A DNA stretch of 40,930 nt from Verrucomicrobiota bacterium (GCA_020831635.1 JAFIGC010000039.1:1-40930); one strand, 5' to 3'; shown: positions 17,167-26,442, numbered from the stretch's first letter. Notes: generated from the sequence alone by a model not told the origin. Numbers and translations are program-made.

Positions 17167-18276
17167 TTACCCTTTCCTTTGCGATTCAATTGACCCGAGG
17201 AGTCCGTTGAGGAAGTTTTCGACGTCAAAGGATTCGGCGTGTTTGCGGATGGCGGCGGGATCCCAGGTTTTTTGGGCGGCTTGGTCGACGGCCTGGAGGA
17301 GCGCGGTTTCGGTTTGTGCGTGAAAAAAGACGCCGGTAAGATTTTCGGCCACGGTTTCGGTGGCGCCACCTTTGCCATAGGCGATCACGGGGGTGCCGCA
17401 AGCCATGGCTTCCACGGGGACGATGCCGTAATCTTCTTCGCCGGGGAAGACGAGAAAGCGACATCGGCGATAATGCTCGCGCAGCGCTTCGTCCGATTGG
17501 CGTCCGAGAAATTCGATGTTAGGTCCGGCGATGGCTTTCAAGGCGTCCATGCCGGAGCCGCTGCCCATGATTTTCAAGGGAAAGCCGGATTGCGTGTAGG
17601 CGCGGACCGCGAGATCGACCTTTTTATAGGGGACGAGGGCGCTGATGATGAAGTCGAAGTCTTCGCGCGGGGTGTCGTCGGGGGTAAAAAATTCAGTGTC
17701 CGTGGGCGGGTAGACGACATCGGCCTCGCGTCCGTAAAAGCGTTTGATGCGTTCGCGGACGTGTTCGCTGATGGCGACAAAATGATCCACGCGCTTCGCG
17801 GTGCGTTTGTCCCAAGCCCGCAAGGCGGCGAGGACGGGTTTGAGCAGCAGGCGTTTCACCGGATGTGGGAAATATTCCTCGTGAAAGAGCCAAGCATAGC
17901 GCATGGGCGTGAAACAATAACAAACGTGTTGGGTTTTGGGGGCGGTGCGGATGCTTTTGGCCACGCAGTGGCTGGTGCTGACCAATAAATCGAGTTCGGG
18001 GTCGGGTTTCCATCCGTTGACCATCAGGGGCATGATCGGGAGAAAAACCCGGTAATGGTCAAAAATCCCGGGGATTTTTTGCAGGGGGCTGGTATGGATG
18101 GGATGGGACGCAATCCGCTCGCTCACGGTTCCGGGGTTGTGGATGAGCGTGTGGATATGGGCCTCGGGAAAGGTGTCGGCGAGGAGTTCGAGGACCCGTT
18201 CGCCGCCTCTCATGCCCGTGAGCCAGTCATGGCAGAGCCCGACTTTCATATGGGAAAGGGTAGGGGGAGGCTTCAT
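17167..18276 (-). CDS. GT4-family glycosyltransferase
   Basis: A 369-residue GT-B fold glycosyltransferase. The N-terminal domain has CHDWLTGMRGGERVLE (about residues 14-29) for acceptor-side binding. The C-terminal domain has the donor-binding pattern SALVPYKKVDLAVRAY, an MGSGSGMDAL loop, and FPGEEDYGIVPVEAMACGTP, containing the E-x7-E-like motif of GT4. It transfers a sugar from a nucleotide donor in cell-surface glycan synthesis; which sugar cannot be told. The start is ATG 18276, overlapping the stop of the phosphoglycerate mutase gene (ATGA); upstream codons in the open frame belong to that gene. Cytoplasmic, no signal peptide. Confidence 0.9.
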   Translation of the reverse strand: MKPPPTLSHMKVGLCHDWLTGMRGGERVLELLADTFPEAHIHTLIHNPGTVSERIASHPIHTSPLQKIPGIFDHYRVFLPIMPLMVNGWKPDPELDLLVSTSHCVAKSIRTAPKTQHVCYCFTPMRYAWLFHEEYFPHPVKRLLLKPVLAALRAWDKRTAKRVDHFVAISEHVRERIKRFYGREADVVYPPTDTEFFTPDDTPREDFDFIISALVPYKKVDLAVRAYTQSGFPLKIMGSGSGMDALKAIAGPNIEFLGRQSDEALREHYRRCRFLVFPGEEDYGIVPVEAMACGTPVIAYGKGGATETVAENLTGVFFHAQTETALLQAVDQAAQKTWDPAAIRKHAESFDVENFLNGLLGSIESQRKG

Positions 18277-19478
18277 ATTTCGCCGCGCAACCAGCGGGGG
18301 ATCCATTCAAAGGTACGGATTTCGCTCTTGCCGTCATTTACGAATTCATCGAACGCGGTTTGCGCGGTGACCTTGCCCACCGGACCTTGAAGGGTGGCCA
18401 GGGGGACGGGCTCGGCGCTGTGACCGCGAATTTCGACGGGGGTGCGGTGGTCCATGGTGACCAGAAGCCGGTAGGGTGCGCCGATGGCTTCGAGGGCATC
18501 CCAGATGGGCCCCACGACCTTCGCATCGAAATCTTCAATGGCCCGGGTCTTGAGTTTGGCGTCGCCGACATGGCCGCATTCGTCGGGGGCCTCCACGTGA
18601 ACGTAAGCAAAATCGCGGGTTTTCAGGGCCTCGAGGGCGGCCTCGACTTTGCCGGCGTAATTGGTGTCGATCCAACCGGTGGCGCCTTCCACTTTGGGGG
18701 TGTCGAGTCCGGCGAGCACGCCCAGGCCGCGCACGAGGTCCACGGCGGTGATGATGGTGCCGCTCATGCCGTACAGGGTCTGATAGGTGGGAAGTTTGAG
18801 GGCCGGACCTTGTCCCCACAGCCAAATTTGGGTAACGGGCACATCGCCGCGTTCGCGGCGGGCGCGGTTGACGGGGTGGTCTTTGAAAATTTCCTTGGAG
18901 GCCTCCATGAGGGCCTGCAATTCTTCGGCGCGATTCCCTTGCGGCAGATAGGGGGCGATTTTTTGACCGAGAATATCGTGGGGCGGCTGGGTGACGGGTT
19001 GGTCCGGTCCCTGTTTCCAAATGAGCAGGTGACGATATTGGACCCCGGCATGAAAGGTGAGCCCGTCCCGTCCGAGGGCGGCCTGCAGAGATTCGATGAG
19101 GGGGGCCGCCTCTTCGCTGGAAATATGTCCGGAGGAATAATCCACCATGGTCTCCTCGGTCCCTTCGTTCTTTCCGATATTGACGAGGTTGCAGCGGATG
19201 GCCACATCGTCGGCCTCCAAGGGAAGTCCCGCGCCCGCGGCTTCGATGGGGGCGCGACCGGTGTAAAAATCGCGGGCGTCGTAGCCCAATAGGCCCAGGT
19301 TGGCCACATCGCTTCCGGGGGGCAGGCCCTCGGGGACGGTGTCGGCCATGTACAGTTTGCCGGCGGCGGCGATCCGCCGCATGTTCGGGATGTTCGCGGC
19401 TTGTAAAGGGGTTTTGTTATCCAGTTCCGGACAGGGGCGGTCCCCCATGCCGTCACCGACCAAGACAATCGTTTTCAT
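18273..19478 (-). CDS. apgM: Cofactor-independent phosphoglycerate mutase, archaeal (ApgM) type
   Basis: A 401-residue alkaline-phosphatase-superfamily enzyme that interconverts 3- and 2-phosphoglycerate in glycolysis without 2,3-bisphosphoglycerate. Metal-site motifs are VGDGMGDRP (7-15), the phospho-accepting Ser in PPGSDVANLGLLGYD (Ser56), and VHVEAPDECGHVGD and TMDHRTP toward the C-terminus. The size is right for the ApgM branch, shorter than the bacterial GpmI form. It overlaps the downstream GT4 gene (ATGA), an unusual pairing that ties a glycolytic enzyme to a glycosyltransferase translationally. It is divergent from manA, with a 226-bp gap between them. Confidence 0.93.
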   Translation of the reverse strand: MKTIVLVGDGMGDRPCPELDNKTPLQAANIPNMRRIAAAGKLYMADTVPEGLPPGSDVANLGLLGYDARDFYTGRAPIEAAGAGLPLEADDVAIRCNLVNIGKNEGTEETMVDYSSGHISSEEAAPLIESLQAALGRDGLTFHAGVQYRHLLIWKQGPDQPVTQPPHDILGQKIAPYLPQGNRAEELQALMEASKEIFKDHPVNRARRERGDVPVTQIWLWGQGPALKLPTYQTLYGMSGTIITAVDLVRGLGVLAGLDTPKVEGATGWIDTNYAGKVEAALEALKTRDFAYVHVEAPDECGHVGDAKLKTRAIEDFDAKVVGPIWDALEAIGAPYRLLVTMDHRTPVEIRGHSAEPVPLATLQGPVGKVTAQTAFDEFVNDGKSEIRTFEWIPRWLRGEI

Positions 19479-19562
19479 TCTTCTTTTCCTATGATAAGGG
19501 ATTTGATATGACCCTGAATCCGTGAGATATTTGCAAAGAAGGCGTGCAAGATCATGGAGCGA

Positions 19563-19624
19563 AAGGGATTGTCGGGAATCGAGGCATACCCATGCGGTCT
19601 GTCGAGCATTCCCGACAATTCCTT
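19563..19624. repeat. 17-bp inverted repeat between apgM and manA
   Basis: AAGGGATTGTCGGGAAT (19563-19579) is matched by its reverse complement at 19608-19624 with one mismatch; the inner 12 bases (ATTGTCGGGAAT) are perfect. The loop is 28 bp. It lies in the divergent promoter region, so it may be an operator or a dispersed hairpin element. Confidence 0.7.
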
Positions 19625-19704
19625 GCAGCCCATGAGATTGTGCGGATTCACAGCAAAGATCTCACGGTTTCAGGACACCTCCCCCCTAGCAAAGGAATTT
19701 CGAC

Positions 19705-20724
19705 ATGGAAAACATTTTCTATCCCCTGCGTTTTACTCCCATCTACCAAACCTACATTTGGGGCGGCGCCAAACTGCGTGAATCCCTCGGACGCACCGAT
19801 GCGCCCGCCTCCGAAACCTGTGCGGAGTCCTGGGAAATTTCCGACCGGGACGACGGCATGGGCGCCATTGCCAACGGACGCTGGAAGGGCATGACCTTCC
19901 GGGAATTGATGGTGGCGTATGGGGATGAAATCATGGGGCGTCCATGGGATGCCGATCCGAATCGGCCGCAGGACCGCTTTCCCTTGCTGATCAAGGTGCT
20001 GGACGCCGCGAAAACCTTGAGCGTGCAGGTCCACCCCAACGATGCCACCGCCCAACAATATGGCGGAGAGGCGAAAACCGAGATGTGGTATGTTCTGGAG
20101 GCCGATCCCGAGGCAGTCGTGTATTGCGGACTCAAAGAGGGCGTGACTCCCGAAGCGTTCCGCGCCGCCATTGACGAAAATCGACTGGAGGAGTGGATGA
20201 AAACCATTCCCGTGAAAGCCGGGGACGCGATTTTCGTGCCCGGCGGTCGCGTACACGCCATTGGCGCGGGTTGTTTTTTGCTGGAGGTGCAGCAGAACTC
20301 CAACACCACCTACCGGATTTACGATTGGGGCCGGGTGGGACACGACGGCAAACCGCGCGAACTGCACATTGACAAGGCCTTGGAGGTCACCCTTTGGAAC
20401 GATCCGGACAATGCGCTCACTCCCCCCGAACCGAAACCTCCGCTGGGGGACATTTCGCGCGAACAGGTGATGAAGTCCCCTTATTTTCTCTTGGAAAAAT
20501 TGTCCGCGACCGGGACGGTCACGCTGCCCGCCTCGCCCGAAAGTTTTCAAGTGCTCTTTGCCATTGACGGGGAGTTCACGGTTTCGGCAAATGGAGAGCA
20601 TGTCAAGGTCCCACGCGGGTCTTCGGTGTTGTTGCCGGCGGCGATGGGGGAAGCCCAATTGCTTGCCGAAGGCAAAACCGTGAACATCATGCGCATCACC
20701 GAGCCCCGCGCCGCGGCGAACTGA
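19705..20724 (+). CDS. manA: Type I mannose-6-phosphate isomerase
   Basis: ManA interconverts mannose 6-phosphate and fructose 6-phosphate, feeding mannose into glycolysis or supplying GDP-mannose precursors. The 339-residue cupin protein shows the type I zinc-site residues: Gln108 and His110 in QVHPND, Glu126 in TEMWYV and His184 in VPGGRVHAIG. The conserved Arg in TTYRIYDWGR (204) is also present. The start has an AAAGGAA Shine-Dalgarno about 7 bp upstream. The next gene begins 2 bp after the stop, so both are probably one operon, which hints at a biosynthetic mannose supply for the glycosyltransferase. The catabolic alpha-mannosidase gene at 33.4 kb is a second possible source of substrate. 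Confidence 0.95.
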   Translation: MENIFYPLRFTPIYQTYIWGGAKLRESLGRTDAPASETCAESWEISDRDDGMGAIANGRWKGMTFRELMVAYGDEIMGRPWDADPNRPQDRFPLLIKVLDAAKTLSVQVHPNDATAQQYGGEAKTEMWYVLEADPEAVVYCGLKEGVTPEAFRAAIDENRLEEWMKTIPVKAGDAIFVPGGRVHAIGAGCFLLEVQQNSNTTYRIYDWGRVGHDGKPRELHIDKALEVTLWNDPDNALTPPEPKPPLGDISREQVMKSPYFLLEKLSATGTVTLPASPESFQVLFAIDGEFTVSANGEHVKVPRGSSVLLPAAMGEAQLLAEGKTVNIMRITEPRAAAN

Positions 20725-20726
20725 CC

Positions 20727-23537
20727 ATGAAATACTTGCAAAACCGGATGGAGGGGACCGCGCACCGATGGATGGTGGCCCTGCTTTTGATCGCGGGGGC
20801 GGCGGTGCGTCTCTTGGGGGCGTGGCGTTTTCGTCACAATTTGAACCTCGATGCCGGGGTGGTGGCGATCATGACCAAGCACATCGCCGAGGGCACTGGG
20901 TTTCCGGTTTTCTTTTATGGTCAGCCTCACATGGGCAGTCTGGAGGCGATTTTTGGGGCTCTGTATTCAATCGTGTTCGGCATTTCCGGCTTTGCGGTGT
21001 GCTTTGGCACCGCTTTTGTCTCCTTTTGGTTGCTTCCGGTGGTGTATGCGTGGGGGCGGGACGTGGCCGGAAAACGCGCGGGACTTATGGCCCTGGCCCT
21101 TTGCGTATTGGGTCCGTACGGATTTTTCCATTACAATGCCAGCCCCCGGGGCGGATACGCCGGTGCGCTGACTTTTGGGGCGTTTGTGCTGATGATGGCC
21201 ACCCGGATCATTTTGACCTGGGAACGGGAGACACGCCAATCGTTTTGGCACTTCCTGTTGATTGGCATTGGCGCGGGACTGGGATGGTGGGCCAGTCAGC
21301 TCACCACGGCGGCGATTTTAACGGCGGGGCTGTTTTTGTTGCTGGGCTTGCGTCAACACGCCTTCACTTGGCGCGTGTTTGTGGGCTTGGGCGGCTTTCT
21401 TTTGGGGAGTTTGCCGCTTTGGATTTACAACCTCCGCAATGACTGGGCCACCTTCGCCCTCACGGGTTCCTTTCGCAAAGGGCAACAAGTTCAGGCGTTG
21501 GGCTGGTTTTTCCGGGACCGTTTCCAAAGTTTGATGATTCCCCAAAATCTGCCGGATTGGGGAAAAATCCTCCTGATCGGTCTATACGCGGCGCTGGTGT
21601 TGGCCGGGCTTTGGCTTTGGGTCCGTTCCTGCCGCAAAAAAGATCCCGCCATCGCGTGGGGGCTGTCGGGAATCTATCTCTTTAGCGCCATTTTTGCCGG
21701 ACTGTACAGCAGTTCGCATTTCGCGGTGTTGGACACGCCGCGCTATTTTCTGCCCATGGTGGCCCCGCTGGCCGTTTTGACCGGGATCATTCTTTCGCGC
21801 TTCCAAGGTCCCGTCTCCGCAAAACTGGCCTGGGTACCCATGGCCTTGTTCCTTGGCGTTCACTTGCCCATTCTGTGGTACCGGCATTATGAACAGTATG
21901 AAACCATGCTGCAGACCTCGCTGGAGGAAATGGCGGAAACCCTTCGCGATCATGATCTGCGGGTGGTGTATAACCGCATCGAAAACCGATCTTGGAATTT
22001 CGCCTTGCGGGAGGAATTCGTTTTCGTGGAACTGGGCCGGGATGTGTATGTGCCTTATTCGCGGGAAGCGGAACGCTCGGAACACTTTGCCGTTTTTCAG
22101 AACTACGGATATTTGACGGAATTTCTGGAGAGCACCGGCGGAAAGGCGAAAACCTTCCATGCGGGCAGATGGTGGTTTTCGCATGATTTTACCCCGCCTC
22201 CCGACAATCTCGGGATCCTGTCGTCGGACCTGATCGCAGAAGTGCGCGAAACCGGCGGAAGTTTTCTCGGTCAGGGTCAGCCTTTCAAGGCGGACCGTTT
22301 GGACCAGATTTTTCGCAGCAATTTGCCCGGCGGGGATGCGAGTCTGACGATCCGTTTCGAGGAACCCGTCACCGTGGCCGGTCTTCGCCTCTGGCCGGAC
22401 GATCTGACGCAAATGCCGGAAACCTGGGAGGTTTTGGGTCGGTCGGGGGAGGGGGCGTGGAAAACTTTGCGGGCTCCGGCCATGGCCAGCGCCTTTTTCT
22501 GGTCAGGAGAACGGATGTTTTGGGGCGATCCGTTTTTCCGGCTGGATGCCCGCTTCGATCCGGTGGAGATCACCGAATTGCAGGTGATCCGTCAAACCAA
22601 AAGGCCGCACATGCAGTGGTCGGTTCGCCATTTGCAAGTCTTGGCGCCCGGCGAGACCCTGCCGGATCGGCGGGAAGCCTTGCCGGCGTTGTTGGAAAAA
22701 TTGGCCTCCAAGGGCATTTCGTTTTTGTACGCCGACCGCTGGGAGGGCCTGCGGGTTCATGAACTGTCCGAGGGTCGGATCGAAACCCTACGGCACCCCC
22801 AATATTTCCCCGAGGCGCCCGCGCATTCGCAAGACCATCTGGCCATCGACGACAACACCGCTTTGCTGGCTTTGCGACCGGATGCTCCGAACGTGCGCGA
22901 GGCCCTGAATTTGCGGGAAGTGGCTTTTCAGGAGGAAAATGTGGGGCCTTGGGTGTTGTTTTTGCCGGAAGGCGCACCCCGTTCCGTTCCCGGACTTTTC
23001 TGGAATGGAGTGGGGCTGACCCGCATCGATGCACTTTGGGGGCGTCATTTGCATGAGCTGGGCCGCGTCGAAGAAGCCTTGGCCTTGCATCCGTGGCTGG
23101 AACCGCCTCCAGAACCGGAACGTCCGTTGGACGTGCGTTTTCGCAATGGGGCAAAGCTGTTGGGCCTGAGGGTGGACCGCACGGACCCCGCGCCCGGGGA
23201 GGTCATCACCTTGACCTATGATTGGGAAGTGCCGCCAGATTTGGAGACCCGGGAGTATGCGGTTTTCGTCCATTTCCGCAGGGAGCGGAATATATTTCAA
23301 GATGACCACGTATTCATGTCCGATATCGATCCGGTCTATTTGAATTGGCCGGGAGACTCGGGGCGTTATCGCATCGAGCGGCAAATCAGGGTGCCGGAAG
23401 AGTTTGCTCCGGGGGAAGTGACCTTACGGATGGGGCTGTATCACCGCGTGACCGGAGAAAGGGAAAAGGCAAGGACTTCACTTCCCGAACGCAAAGGCGC
23501 GGTGGAAATCCCCATCGTGCTTCAGGTAGGACCATAG
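20727..23537 (+). CDS. GT-C (GT39/ArnT-like) membrane glycosyltransferase with large C-terminal domains
   Basis: A 936-residue protein. The first 410 residues are polytopic, with an N-terminal helix (about 15-32), then a first outside loop NLDAGVVAIMTKHIAEGTGF carrying the acidic residue expected in polyprenyl-phosphate-sugar-dependent GT-C enzymes, and about ten further helices. The remaining 520 residues are predicted outside. They include a discoidin-like beta segment (about 535-650, SLTIRFEEPVTVAGLRLWPD and WEVLGRSGEGAWKTL) and an Ig-like C-terminal domain (about 800-930, ITLTYDWEVPPDLETREYAV). It probably glycosylates proteins or glycans on the outer face of the inner membrane, using a lipid-linked donor. 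Coupling to manA suggests mannose, as an inference. Length is well above ordinary GT39 members. Confidence 0.8.
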   Translation: MKYLQNRMEGTAHRWMVALLLIAGAAVRLLGAWRFRHNLNLDAGVVAIMTKHIAEGTGFPVFFYGQPHMGSLEAIFGALYSIVFGISGFAVCFGTAFVSFWLLPVVYAWGRDVAGKRAGLMALALCVLGPYGFFHYNASPRGGYAGALTFGAFVLMMATRIILTWERETRQSFWHFLLIGIGAGLGWWASQLTTAAILTAGLFLLLGLRQHAFTWRVFVGLGGFLLGSLPLWIYNLRNDWATFALTGSFRKGQQVQALGWFFRDRFQSLMIPQNLPDWGKILLIGLYAALVLAGLWLWVRSCRKKDPAIAWGLSGIYLFSAIFAGLYSSSHFAVLDTPRYFLPMVAPLAVLTGIILSRFQGPVSAKLAWVPMALFLGVHLPILWYRHYEQYETMLQTSLEEMAETLRDHDLRVVYNRIENRSWNFALREEFVFVELGRDVYVPYSREAERSEHFAVFQNYGYLTEFLESTGGKAKTFHAGRWWFSHDFTPPPDNLGILSSDLIAEVRETGGSFLGQGQPFKADRLDQIFRSNLPGGDASLTIRFEEPVTVAGLRLWPDDLTQMPETWEVLGRSGEGAWKTLRAPAMASAFFWSGERMFWGDPFFRLDARFDPVEITELQVIRQTKRPHMQWSVRHLQVLAPGETLPDRREALPALLEKLASKGISFLYADRWEGLRVHELSEGRIETLRHPQYFPEAPAHSQDHLAIDDNTALLALRPDAPNVREALNLREVAFQEENVGPWVLFLPEGAPRSVPGLFWNGVGLTRIDALWGRHLHELGRVEEALALHPWLEPPPEPERPLDVRFRNGAKLLGLRVDRTDPAPGEVITLTYDWEVPPDLETREYAVFVHFRRERNIFQDDHVFMSDIDPVYLNWPGDSGRYRIERQIRVPEEFAPGEVTLRMGLYHRVTGEREKARTSLPERKGAVEIPIVLQVGP

Positions 23538-23567
23538 ATCGGCAGGCCTTTGTCGATAAGGGGTCTT

Positions 23568-23664
23568 TGGAGTGCGGAAGCTTGCTTCCGTAGATATGGA
23601 ACATATATTTTCCCCGCAAAGCAAGCTTTGCCGCCCCAAAGCGGAAGCAAGCTTCCGCACTCCA
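23568..23664. repeat. Perfect 23-bp inverted repeat
   Basis: The left arm at 23568-23590 (starting TGGAGTGCGGAAG) and the right arm at 23642-23664 are exact reverse complements over 23 bp, with a 51-bp loop. Within the loop GCAAAG and CTTTGC form another short stem, and each arm contains the self-complementary AAGCTT. It follows the membrane glycosyltransferase gene and may work as a bidirectional end signal, or be a dispersed element. No T-run follows either side. Confidence 0.85.
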
Positions 23665-23722
23665 CACGATTCTCTCCCTCTTTCCCTCTGACCCTATTGT
23701 ATGTGCAATTTTCAATATGTTT

Positions 23723-23860
23723 GCTCATTTTGCATGGGTCTGGTTTGCGAATGAGCTGATATTTCGTTTCGCGTTAACCTTGACACCCCATGCCTGCTCG
23801 GCGTAGGCTTTCATCCAATGAATTTTATTCGCCGCAATGTTGAATAGGTACACTTACCTA
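23723..23860 (+). promoter_or_regulatory. Promoter/operator candidates upstream of the first lyase gene
   Basis: GCTCATT (23723-23729) and AATGAGC (23750-23756) form a dyad. TTGACA at 23780-23785 has only a weak -10 (TAGGCT) 18 bp on. Closer to the gene, TTGAAT (23840-23845) is followed by the dyad TAGGTA-CACT-TACCTA (23845-23860) and an AT-rich CATTAT. Any of these could control the lyase cluster; the sequence alone does not choose. Confidence 0.35.
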
Positions 23861-23880
23861 CATTATCCCCGGAATAGACG

Positions 23881-26259
23881 ATGAAAAAACTTTGGATTCT
23901 TTGTATTTTGCTTTGCCTGCCGTTGTTTGTCTCGGCCGAGGTGGCCCGCCCGTTCATTTGGATGAATGCGGCGGACGTTGCCGCCGCGAAAGAGCGCCTT
24001 GTAAACGAGCCGTGGGCAAAAACCTCCTATGAACGCATGTTTCGCACCCGCGCCGGGGGGAATTCGGATGAGTTCAAGCGGCTTTTCGACTATATGGTGC
24101 GCGGTGATGAGGCGGCCGGGAAACGGGAGCGCGACTATCTGCTCACTTTTATCGGGGCGGAGGTCGATCACCGTCCCTGGCAGGATCAGTATCTGAACGC
24201 CCTCCGATACGACATTTTCCATGACGAACTGACCCAAGAAGAGCGGACGGCGTTGGAAGAAACCATGCGCGTTCACATTCAACATGCCATCAATTGGCAG
24301 CGTGATTGGACTCGCACCAGTTGGCTGCCGAACATGCAGTGGCCCCGCAAATTCAGCGCCCATATCCTGGCGCTGGCGTTGCAGGACGAGGATCTGATTC
24401 GGGAAATCTCCGAAGTGCGCGGCTCCTGGAAGTGGTACATGAATGAATACGTGGCCGACGGGGGCTTCTACATGGAGGAATTTGGCAAGCAATATTCGAT
24501 GATCGGGGAGATGCTGCTTTGGTGCCAGGGCTTGAAAAGACTGGGCATGGATGAACTCGGCTTCGGCTACGTGGGCACCGGCGGAGGCACCATGCGCCGT
24601 TACCTGGAGAGTTATTTTCACATTGGCTATCCCCGCACCGAGATTCCCGGGGGCCTTCCCCAATATCCCTCGCTGACCCATGGCGACGCGCGGGGTGGAC
24701 CCCAGTACACCTTTGAACGCGGCAGGTTTCCCGCGGGTTTGAACCATCACGCCCACGTGGCCGGCTGGTTGTCCGATGGCGAAGTCGGTGGCCAGGCCTA
24801 TTTCATGGGCGCCAACATGAATGGCCGCGACCACCGCTGGGCCATCGTGGAGAAAATGGTCTATCCGCTTTGGTTTGAAATCGCCCACCGTCAATGGCCG
24901 GAGGGCGGATTTGATTATTTTCTCGCGCAAATGCGGCATCCGGGGGATGAAATGTACCTGCCCAGTCTTTTTTTCGGGCAGGACCCGGTGAACCCGGCGG
25001 AGGTCACCCCGCCTCCCGCGCCTTCCGGGCTCTATCGGGAGCGGGGTTTTGCCATGTTGCGCGCCGAGGAAGGGCCCGACTATTGGGCGTCTTCCGCGCC
25101 GGCGGTCTCCCTGCTGTTTTCCATGTATTATGTGCACTACACCCACGACAGTTTTGCGCTGGCCGGGTTCCACGCCCACAACCGTCCGCTGTATGTGAAC
25201 CGGGGGATTTCCCGGGGATACGCCGGGGACGATCCGTGGACGGACAGTCTTCGAGGCCACGCCGGGGTGGTTGTGGACAACCTTCAGGGCAAGTTCGTGG
25301 ACAATGGCAACGAGGGCACCCCCAATCATCGGGTGCGGCACGATTTTCGCGATCCCGTCCGTTTTGTCGCCATCCAGGCCGAGGGTATTTATCCCGACGT
25401 TCACCAAGAACGCGCCCTGTTTCTGACCCGCGAATATCTGTTGGACATCAACGCGCTCCACAGCGACCGTCCGCGCAAGTACGACTGGAACGTGCACGCG
25501 CTGGGTTCCCATCATCCCCGAGAGGATGAAACCTGGGTTGCCACGGACGAGTTGGACGGCGGCGTGCTCTACGACCGCTTCGTGAAAGGCATGGCGGATC
25601 GTTTGGAAAGTGATGTGGGGCACCGTTACGACTTGCGGGAAGTGCGGCGGCTGGATGCCGGAGACGGAGGTTGGTCCGTGGACATGGTCCAGGATTTCGC
25701 CGGGAAGGATCTCAGTCAAAGTCAGCTCGGCGAGGCCTGGTATGCCGAGGAAATCGGGGTGCGGGTGCACGGGCTTGGCGATGCAAACACCACCGTGTAC
25801 ACCGGAATTACCCCCACCGCGGTTGGCCGGGAATTCGAGATGCCGGAAACCGGCGGGGTGACCTTGCTGGTGCGCCGCGAGTCACCGTCCACGGTGTTCA
25901 CCATGCTGCACGAGCCCTTCAAGGGCGGTCCGGACAATACACGCGTGCGCGCCTTTACCGAAATCGCCGGGGAGGGGGACGCGATGGCGCTCCGCATTTC
26001 CGGGGAAGGCATTGAAGACCGGGTGCTGTTCCGTCACGGAGAAACGCCGGAGGAAGAGACCACCCTCACCGCCGAAAACGGCGAGTCGTTCACTTTTGCC
26101 AGCCAAGCCTTTGTGCGCGTGGGCGCGGAGACCCTGACCGCAACCGGTGATCTCCGGAAACTCATTTTCCCCGCCCATCCCGCCACCACCCTGACCGTAA
26201 ATGGCGAGGTTGTGCCCACCACCCATGACAATGGATTTTTGATCTATGCAAGGCCTTGA
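23881..26259 (+). CDS. Exported heparinase II/III-like polysaccharide lyase
   Basis: A 792-residue protein with a signal peptide (MKKLWILCILLCLPLFVSA, cleavage before EVARPF). The first half is helical, with aromatic repeats consistent with an alpha/alpha toroid (TSWLPNMQWPRKFSAHILAL near residue 140; NHHAHVAGWLSDGEV near 290). The second half is beta-rich, as in the heparinase II/III C-terminal domain. The motif HYTHDSFALAGFHAHNRPLY (about 419-438), followed by RGHAGVVVDN, fits that domain's conserved His/Asp/Gly pattern. Such enzymes cleave uronic-acid-containing polysaccharides by beta-elimination in the periplasm or outside. The PL family and substrate cannot be given from sequence reading alone. 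Gene context (second lyase-like protein, esterase, GH125) supports glycan degradation. A GGAA element precedes the ATG. Confidence 0.75.
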   Translation: MKKLWILCILLCLPLFVSAEVARPFIWMNAADVAAAKERLVNEPWAKTSYERMFRTRAGGNSDEFKRLFDYMVRGDEAAGKRERDYLLTFIGAEVDHRPWQDQYLNALRYDIFHDELTQEERTALEETMRVHIQHAINWQRDWTRTSWLPNMQWPRKFSAHILALALQDEDLIREISEVRGSWKWYMNEYVADGGFYMEEFGKQYSMIGEMLLWCQGLKRLGMDELGFGYVGTGGGTMRRYLESYFHIGYPRTEIPGGLPQYPSLTHGDARGGPQYTFERGRFPAGLNHHAHVAGWLSDGEVGGQAYFMGANMNGRDHRWAIVEKMVYPLWFEIAHRQWPEGGFDYFLAQMRHPGDEMYLPSLFFGQDPVNPAEVTPPPAPSGLYRERGFAMLRAEEGPDYWASSAPAVSLLFSMYYVHYTHDSFALAGFHAHNRPLYVNRGISRGYAGDDPWTDSLRGHAGVVVDNLQGKFVDNGNEGTPNHRVRHDFRDPVRFVAIQAEGIYPDVHQERALFLTREYLLDINALHSDRPRKYDWNVHALGSHHPREDETWVATDELDGGVLYDRFVKGMADRLESDVGHRYDLREVRRLDAGDGGWSVDMVQDFAGKDLSQSQLGEAWYAEEIGVRVHGLGDANTTVYTGITPTAVGREFEMPETGGVTLLVRRESPSTVFTMLHEPFKGGPDNTRVRAFTEIAGEGDAMALRISGEGIEDRVLFRHGETPEEETTLTAENGESFTFASQAFVRVGAETLTATGDLRKLIFPAHPATTLTVNGEVVPTTHDNGFLIYARP

Positions 26260-26374
26260 GACAAACGCATTTCGCATCCAACGCGTCTCCCCGGAATCAC
26301 TTTCTTTCAATTTCATCCTCATGCAGATTTCATCCGCAACCACATTTATCTTTCCTCGTACTCGTAATCGTACT

Positions 26375-26442
26375 CGTAATCCTAATCGACTGAAGATCGA
26401 TTTTGGGGTTCGATTACGATTACGATAACGATTAGGATTACG
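26375..26442. repeat. 14-bp inverted repeat built from CGTAAT/CCTAAT units
   Basis: CGTAATCCTAATCG (26375-26388) and its exact complement (26429-26442) flank a 40-bp spacer that holds more CGATTACG-type units. Together with the CCTAAT tract at 13963 it defines a recurring simple-repeat class. It lies between the two lyase genes and could slow or end transcription from the first. Confidence 0.8.

Noticed and set aside
23863-25770. 635-codon minus-strand frame over the first lyase gene
   Set aside because: Antisense shadow; the plus strand has a signal peptide and conserved lyase loop.
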